From positions 1 through 64,000 of the forward strand of contig CAJIZJ010000044.1 in NCBI GenBank assembly GCA_905181825.1: a DNA stretch of 64,000 nt, read 5' to 3'. The stretch comes from an uncultured Flavobacteriaceae bacterium (lineage in GTDB: Bacteria; Bacteroidota; Bacteroidia; Flavobacteriales; Flavobacteriaceae). The translations under genes were made by a program, and so were the position numbers. The notes under the pieces are model-generated. The model was not told the DNA's origin. It saw nothing but the letters and a program-made list of their open reading frames with translations, and made no database searches. Positions 59,438 through 64,000 of this stretch are shown one piece after another (position 1 is the first letter of the stretch; each line of letters starts with the position of its first letter).

Positions 59438-60532
59438 TTAAAGATCTAGGTTATCAATATCATTCCAATGTGCTTTTTGCTCCACAGTTCCACGTCTTAA
59501 AATTAAAACCCCTGGATTGGAGCGCACTACAGTTTTGAGTGCTTTTTCATCGCAAAGATAAAATTCAAAATCAAGCCCATAAGACGATTTAACGGCTTCT
59601 TTAACATCTCCTCCTGACGCGCTTAATCCTATGACAGTATAGCCTTTAGATATAGCTTCTTTAGAAAATAACTTCAAGGCTTCTAATCCTTTAGTTTCTG
59701 CAGTTTCTAAGTTGTAAGATACGATCATAACAAGCTTGTCTTTCGCTAAAAAGGTACTAGTTAAGTCATCTGTCTCAGATTCTATAGAAAAATCTAATAT
59801 CGATGGCTGGTAACCTTCCTTAACAACTTTCGTTTCTACACTAACATAGTCGCCATTAACTTCGGGATAAGAGCCGTCGGTGACAACGGTTTGTTGTTCT
59901 CCGTTAACATCAAAAACCCATGTAAATTCTTGTACTACTTTTGGAGCATTTTCTGGTGTGCTCATATTTTTCAACAGGCTGTCCCCTATTTTATAAGCCC
60001 TAAAGTCTATACTAGGTAAATGCATCAATACATGGTATCCAAAAGCCAAACTAGCTACAAAACTCAAAAGAGCAAGTACTGTAGTTGGCAACGATTTAAA
60101 CACGGGTGTTATATATGATTTACCAAAAAATAAAATCAGAACAAACACCAACAACACAACATCTTTTGTAAAGCTTTCCCATGGAGTTAACTTTAAAGCG
60201 TCTCCAAAACAACCACAGTCTTTTACCTTATCAAAGTAAGCTGAATAAAATGTTAGAAATGTAAAAAACACAATCATTATTAATAAACTCCAAACCGTAA
60301 ACTTAGGTTTATATCCAATCAATAAAAACACCCCAAGAACTACTTCAAAAACCACTACCAAAACAGAAATAGCTAAAGCGTAAGGCTCTAAAAAAGGAAG
60401 ATTTAAAACCTCCGCGCTAAAATACTCTTGCAGCTTGTAAGAAAACCCTAGAGGGTCATTGAGCTTAATGAAGCCCGAGATTATAAATAAAATTCCTACA
60501 AAAATTCTTGAGATTGGGACTAGTATTTTCAT
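59438..60532 (-). CDS. BT_3928-like DoxX-fold membrane protein
   Basis: A 364-aa protein. The N-terminal 160 residues are four or five membrane segments of the DoxX/MauE type (ISRIFVGILFIISGFIKLNDP), including Cys106/Cys108 (KDCGCF). The C-terminal 200 residues are soluble and beta-alpha, resembling a thioredoxin fold but without CxxC. Such fusions are usual in Bacteroidota as BT_3928 family. MauE-type proteins help form disulfides in periplasmic proteins, and the thioredoxin-like lipoprotein two genes on supports a redox link. Exact function is not established. Confidence 0.87.
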   Translation of the reverse strand: MKILVPISRIFVGILFIISGFIKLNDPLGFSYKLQEYFSAEVLNLPFLEPYALAISVLVVVFEVVLGVFLLIGYKPKFTVWSLLIMIVFFTFLTFYSAYFDKVKDCGCFGDALKLTPWESFTKDVVLLVFVLILFFGKSYITPVFKSLPTTVLALLSFVASLAFGYHVLMHLPSIDFRAYKIGDSLLKNMSTPENAPKVVQEFTWVFDVNGEQQTVVTDGSYPEVNGDYVSVETKVVKEGYQPSILDFSIESETDDLTSTFLAKDKLVMIVSYNLETAETKGLEALKLFSKEAISKGYTVIGLSASGGDVKEAVKSSYGLDFEFYLCDEKALKTVVRSNPGVLILRRGTVEQKAHWNDIDNLDL

Positions 60533-60533
60533 C

Positions 60534-61073
60534 TTATGATTTGTTTAAATGTATTAGAGCAAATACTGCATAATTGATCATATCTTGGTAATTAGCATCA
60601 ATTCCTTCGCTAACAAGCGTATGCCCTGCATTGTCTTCAATCTGTTTGACACGCAGAAGTTTTTGTAAAATTAAATCTGTTAACGAACTCACACGCATGT
60701 CACGCCATGCCTCTCCGTAATCATGATTTTTATCCATCATGAGTTGTTTGGTGATAGTGATTTTATCTGCATACTGTGAAACCGCTTCTTCAAATGATAA
60801 ATCAGGCTGTTCTACAACTCCTTTTTCTATCTGAATAAGAGCCATTATACAATAATTAATAATTCCAATAAACTCACTTGCAGCACCTTCGTCAACCTTT
60901 TGAACTGCGTTTTGCTGTATTCCTCTTATTCGTTGCGCTTTTATATAAATTTGGTCAGTGAGGGAAGGCAATCTAAGAATACGCCATGCACATCCATAGT
61001 CTTTCATTTTTTTACTAAACAAGTCTTGACAAACCTGAACAACCGCGTCGTATTCTTTTGAAGTATTTTGCAT
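60534..61073 (-). CDS. DUF1599 protein with duplicated domain
   Basis: A 179-aa soluble protein consisting of two similar halves: residues about 18-80 (MKDYGCAWRILRLPSLTDQI) and about 115-175 (HDYGEAWRDMRVSSLTDLIL). Both share K-x-x-D-Y-G-x-A-W-R-x-x-R-x-x-S-L-T-D. The family is DUF1599, widespread in Bacteroidota. It probably is a nucleotide-modifying or all-helical MazG-like protein; this is unproven. It heads the seven-gene operon and is divergent from folP. Confidence 0.9.
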   Translation of the reverse strand: MQNTSKEYDAVVQVCQDLFSKKMKDYGCAWRILRLPSLTDQIYIKAQRIRGIQQNAVQKVDEGAASEFIGIINYCIMALIQIEKGVVEQPDLSFEEAVSQYADKITITKQLMMDKNHDYGEAWRDMRVSSLTDLILQKLLRVKQIEDNAGHTLVSEGIDANYQDMINYAVFALIHLNKS

Positions 61074-61170
61074 GAAATAAATCGAATTTTCCGTAAATTT
61101 CGCTTAAAATATTTGAAACATCAAGATTTATAGTTTAAATCTTGATAAAAACAAACAATAATCAGTATTT

Positions 61171-61995
61171 ATGACCTTAAATTGTAACGGCAAACTTATT
61201 GACCTTAGCAGTCCCAAAGTGATGGGGATTTTAAATGTGACTCCAGACTCATTTTATGATGGAGGAAAATTTAAAAATGATAAAAGCATTTTAATTCAGA
61301 CAGAAAAACTGATAAGTGAAGGGGCTAATTTTATAGACATTGGAGCTTACAGCTCAAAACCTGGTGCGGATTTTGTTTCTGAAACAGAAGAATTAAATCG
61401 ACTGATTCCGATTGTTCGCTTAATCCATGATGCCTTTCCTGAAACACCTATTTCAATAGATAGCTTTAGAAGCAATGTAATTAACATGTCAATACAGGCT
61501 GGAGCAGCTATGGTGAATGATATTTCAGGCGGACAGTTAGATCCTTTGATGTTTGAGACTGTAGGAAAACTTGGGGTCCCATACATTTTGATGCACATGC
61601 GAGGTACACCTCAAACAATGCAGCGAATGACAAGCTATTCAAATGTAATCAAAGAGGTTTATTCTTACTTTACAGAGCGAATTGAACTGGCAAAGAAACA
61701 CCAGATAAAAGATATCATAATCGATTTAGGCTTTGGGTTTTCAAAAACTTTAGAACAAAACTTTAAACTACTAGAATCATTAGATTTTTATAAAAACCTA
61801 AACCTCCCCATTCTTGCTGGAGTCTCTAGAAAATCTATGATTTACAAAACCTTAGATACCAACGCAGACCAGGCTCTTAATGGAACAACTGCATTACATA
61901 TGATCGCACTTGAAAAAGGAGCAAAATTACTCAGAGTTCACGACGTTAAAGAAGCGTTGGAGTGTATAAAACTTCATAGAGCGCTTAAAAACTAA
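61171..61995 (+). CDS. folP: Dihydropteroate synthase
   Basis: Joins p-aminobenzoate and hydroxymethyldihydropterin diphosphate to form dihydropteroate in folate synthesis; the sulfonamide target. The protein is 274 aa, TIM barrel. Signatures are GILNVTPDSFYDGG, the diphosphate loop IDIGAYSSKPGA, MVNDISGG, and LAGVSRKSMI. Length matches. It is followed 43 bp later by cdaA on the same strand, a gene order common in Bacteroidota. Confidence 0.98.
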   Translation: MTLNCNGKLIDLSSPKVMGILNVTPDSFYDGGKFKNDKSILIQTEKLISEGANFIDIGAYSSKPGADFVSETEELNRLIPIVRLIHDAFPETPISIDSFRSNVINMSIQAGAAMVNDISGGQLDPLMFETVGKLGVPYILMHMRGTPQTMQRMTSYSNVIKEVYSYFTERIELAKKHQIKDIIIDLGFGFSKTLEQNFKLLESLDFYKNLNLPILAGVSRKSMIYKTLDTNADQALNGTTALHMIALEKGAKLLRVHDVKEALECIKLHRALKN

Positions 61996-62038
61996 CATTC
62001 AGTTTATATTTATTATATTTATTAAAATTTTCGGACCA

Positions 62039-62824
62039 TTGGACATCTTTAAAGACTTATTAAATTTCAACATATTAGACATTATCGACATCACCCTAGT
62101 CGCTTTTCTACTCTACTATGTTTACAAACTAATTAAAGGAACTGTTGCCATTAATATCTTTTTTGGGATTGTTATTTTTTACCTTTTTTACTTATTAGTA
62201 GATGTTTTACAAATGCGAATGCTTAGTAATATATTAGGAGGGTTTATGAGTGTTGGAATTATTGCATTGATTGTTGTTTTTCAACCAGAAATCCGTAAGT
62301 TTTTATTAATGATTGGCTCTACAAACTTAAGTAAAAGCGGTTCATTCATGAAGCGATTTAGTTTTTTAAAGACCCAAGGCAGAAGCGCATCAGATACAGA
62401 CGTCATTGTAAAGGCATGTACTAAAATGGGGGCTACCAAAACAGGGGCTCTTATAGTAATTGAACGCAACAATAATTTAGATTTTTTGGTCGAAACTGGA
62501 GACGAAATGAATATTACAGTAACGCAGCCAATTTTAGAAAGCATCTTTTTTAAAAACAGTCCTCTTCACGATGGAGCCATTATCATTTCTAATAATATTA
62601 TTAAAGCTACACGAGTTATACTCCCGGTAAATAATGAAAAAAACATACCTTCTCATTTTGGACTAAGGCACCGTGCAGCGATAGGTATTTCTGAAAAAAC
62701 CGATGCATTAGCAATTGTTGTTAGTGAAGAAACTGGTCTTGTATCTTATGTAAACAATGGAGAGTTTATTATCTTTAAAGACACTCTAGATTTAATTAAA
62801 AGAGTGAAGGCTGATCTATCATAA
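62039..62824 (+). CDS. cdaA: Diadenylate cyclase CdaA (c-di-AMP synthase)
   Basis: A 261-aa membrane enzyme making cyclic di-AMP from two ATP. There are three N-terminal membrane segments (residues about 12-80), then the DisA_N/DAC domain with catalytic DGA (SPLHDGAIIIS) and RHR (GLRHRAAIG). These two motifs are the diagnostic active-site pair. The start is TTG 62039: there is no upstream ATG in frame, and the first ATG would cut into the membrane region. Synthesis is likely coupled to turgor or potassium homeostasis, as in other phyla. Located after folP. Confidence 0.95.
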   Translation: MDIFKDLLNFNILDIIDITLVAFLLYYVYKLIKGTVAINIFFGIVIFYLFYLLVDVLQMRMLSNILGGFMSVGIIALIVVFQPEIRKFLLMIGSTNLSKSGSFMKRFSFLKTQGRSASDTDVIVKACTKMGATKTGALIVIERNNNLDFLVETGDEMNITVTQPILESIFFKNSPLHDGAIIISNNIIKATRVILPVNNEKNIPSHFGLRHRAAIGISEKTDALAIVVSEETGLVSYVNNGEFIIFKDTLDLIKRVKADLS

Positions 62825-62826
62825 AC

Positions 62827-64000
62827 CTAGCTTTTTTTGGTCAAAAACTGAGCGTCATACAAATTTCTATAGAACCCATTTTTTAGAGTAAGCAACTCAC
62901 TATGAGTCCCTTTCTCTACAATTTCTCCAGCGTCTAGTACAATAATCAAATCTGATTTCTGAATCGTTGCTAGTCGGTGTGCAATTACTATGGATGTTCG
63001 TCCATATGTGATTTTCTGAGTGGCTTTTTGAATGAGTTGCTCCGAATAAGAGTCTATAGAGGCCGTTGCCTCGTCAAGTATTAAAATTTTGGGGTTTGTC
63101 ACATAGGCTCTTAAAAATGAAATCAATTGTCTTTGCCCAGAAGACAACATCACACCGCGTTCTTTTACGTTATAATGATACCCATTTGGCAAACTCATTA
63201 TAAAATCGTGCACACCAATCTCTTTAGCAGCAGACTGCACTTCCAACTCACTAATAGCAGGATTGTTCAGCGTTATATTGTTTAAAATCGTATCAGCAAA
63301 CAAGAACACATCTTGAAGCACTACGGCAATATTTTGTCTTAGACTCTTAAGAGATATACTTTTTATATCTTTAGAATCTATTGTAATATTCCCTGAATCG
63401 ATATCATAGAGACGGTTTAATAAATTTACAATAGTAGACTTTCCCGCCCCAGTAGAACCAACAATAGCGATTGTATCACCTGCTGACACATTAAAGGATA
63501 CCCCTTTTAAAACTGGTTCATTTTCCACATATGAAAACTTAACATCCTTAAACTCCAAGTCCCCTTTTATATTTTCAATAGTCCCTTCTCCATGGTCTTG
63601 GATATTCGATGTAGTATCAATTACCTTAAAAACCCTATCGGCAGCGACCATTCCCATTTGTAGTGTATTAAATTTATTGGCAATCTGGTTAAGGGGTCTA
63701 AACATCATAGGAACCATCATGATAAAAGCGGTTAAATCTCCTACTGAGGCTGTTTGATCAAGAACGGTATTTAGACCTCCCACCCATATGACCGTCCCCA
63801 AAGTGATGGACGACAATAATTCTGCAATTGGAAAAAAAACAGAGTTGTACCAAACGGTTTTAATCCATCCCTTTCTGTGACGTGCATTAATAGCTTTAAA
63901 GTTTTGATACTCAATTTCTTCTCTAGCAAATATTTGAACGATTTTCATTCCTGTAATGCGCTCTTGCACAAATGAATTTAAATTTGAAACTTCAGTTCGT
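62827..64000 (-). CDS. ABC transporter ATP-binding/permease (MsbA-like), 5' end beyond window
   Basis: At least 390 aa are visible, with no start within the window; the frame is open to the last base. The remaining part of the transmembrane domain (about 140 residues) includes segments near SVFFPIAELLSSITLGTVIW. The nucleotide-binding domain has Walker A (GSTGAGKST), Q-loop (AVVLQDVFLFA), signature LSSGQRQL and Walker B ILILDEATAS with the D-loop and H-loop (IVIAHRLAT). It is a half-transporter of the lipid/drug exporter type, exporting lipid A precursors or small hydrophobic compounds. Substrate unknown. Confidence 0.92.
   Translation of the reverse strand, partial: RTEVSNLNSFVQERITGMKIVQIFAREEIEYQNFKAINARHRKGWIKTVWYNSVFFPIAELLSSITLGTVIWVGGLNTVLDQTASVGDLTAFIMMVPMMFRPLNQIANKFNTLQMGMVAADRVFKVIDTTSNIQDHGEGTIENIKGDLEFKDVKFSYVENEPVLKGVSFNVSAGDTIAIVGSTGAGKSTIVNLLNRLYDIDSGNITIDSKDIKSISLKSLRQNIAVVLQDVFLFADTILNNITLNNPAISELEVQSAAKEIGVHDFIMSLPNGYHYNVKERGVMLSSGQRQLISFLRAYVTNPKILILDEATASIDSYSEQLIQKATQKITYGRTSIVIAHRLATIQKSDLIIVLDAGEIVEKGTHSELLTLKNGFYRNLYDAQFLTKKS

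Noticed and set aside
1-64000. Insertion sequences, prophage, toxin-antitoxin, restriction or other defence loci
   Set aside because: No transposase, integrase, phage structural, nuclease-methylase or toxin-like genes were recognised on either strand.

Overview
The window looks like core chromosome of a Flavobacteriaceae-type member of the Bacteroidota. Pointers seen directly are AT-rich DNA, two secreted proteins ending in type IX secretion (T9SS) sorting domains, many lipoproteins, a -33/-7 promoter pattern of the form TTG-N(17-23)-TAnnTTTG, almost no Shine-Dalgarno sequences, and families largely restricted to this group (DUF4271, DUF4296, BT_3928-like, DUF1599). Nothing supports a genus call. 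No rRNA, CRISPR array, insertion sequence, prophage or defence island is visible. The accessory-like material is a small duplicated flank beside tRNA-Arg and a few unrecognised lipoproteins.

Layout. 0-8.5 kb (+): the end of a Wzc-type tyrosine autokinase, a small lipoprotein, a 1129-aa T9SS Asp-box repeat protein and an M13 peptidase lipoprotein. 8.5-13.7 kb: an exported TPR-like protein (-), a Zn-ribbon protein (-) divergent from a tailless SSB (+) across a promoter with three TACAA boxes exactly 10 bp apart, a LacI-type regulator (-) and metG (-). 13.7-25 kb: S66 peptidase and YraN (+), mfd (-), TerB-like (+), tesB (-), DUF456 and M1 peptidase (+), tRNA-Asp (-), DUF58 and trxA (-). 25-29.4 kb (-): dnaE with a fused N-terminal proofreading exonuclease. 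29.5-34.2 kb: a lipoprotein (-), then rpsP-rimM-trmN6, an acyl-CoA dehydrogenase and an SGNH lipoprotein (+). 34.2-37 kb (-): mrp, Nfu, ferredoxin reductase and a 2Fe-2S ferredoxin, an iron-sulfur/electron-transfer operon. 37-40.5 kb (-): trmB-LysE-ATL and a PhoR/PhoB-like pair. 40.7-53.2 kb: a T9SS lamin-tail protein, LuxE-like, tyrS, SDR, DUF4296/pyrC/GT2, DUF4271/hemD, a lipoprotein, PepSY, a Zn-ribbon and a Ca/Na exchanger. 53.2-56 kb: a 51-aa micro-gene, apt, tRNA-Arg with a duplicated 3' flank, and a persulfide dioxygenase-rhodanese fusion. 56-61 kb (-): a seven-gene operon (DUF1599, DoxX/BT_3928, ABC permease, thioredoxin-like, tpiA, prmA, clpS). 61-64 kb: folP and the c-di-AMP cyclase cdaA (+), and an ABC exporter cut by the window end (-).

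Most genes serve translation, tRNA modification, replication/repair, Fe-S biogenesis and envelope proteolysis. I found no clearly new multi-gene system. The items most worth following are the phased TACAA operator between the Zn-ribbon and ssb genes, the tRNA-Arg locus (A19/U56 swap plus duplicated 3' flank), the DnaE fusion with a degenerate PHP site, and several families carrying non-canonical residues (dihydroorotase, Mrp, ATL).
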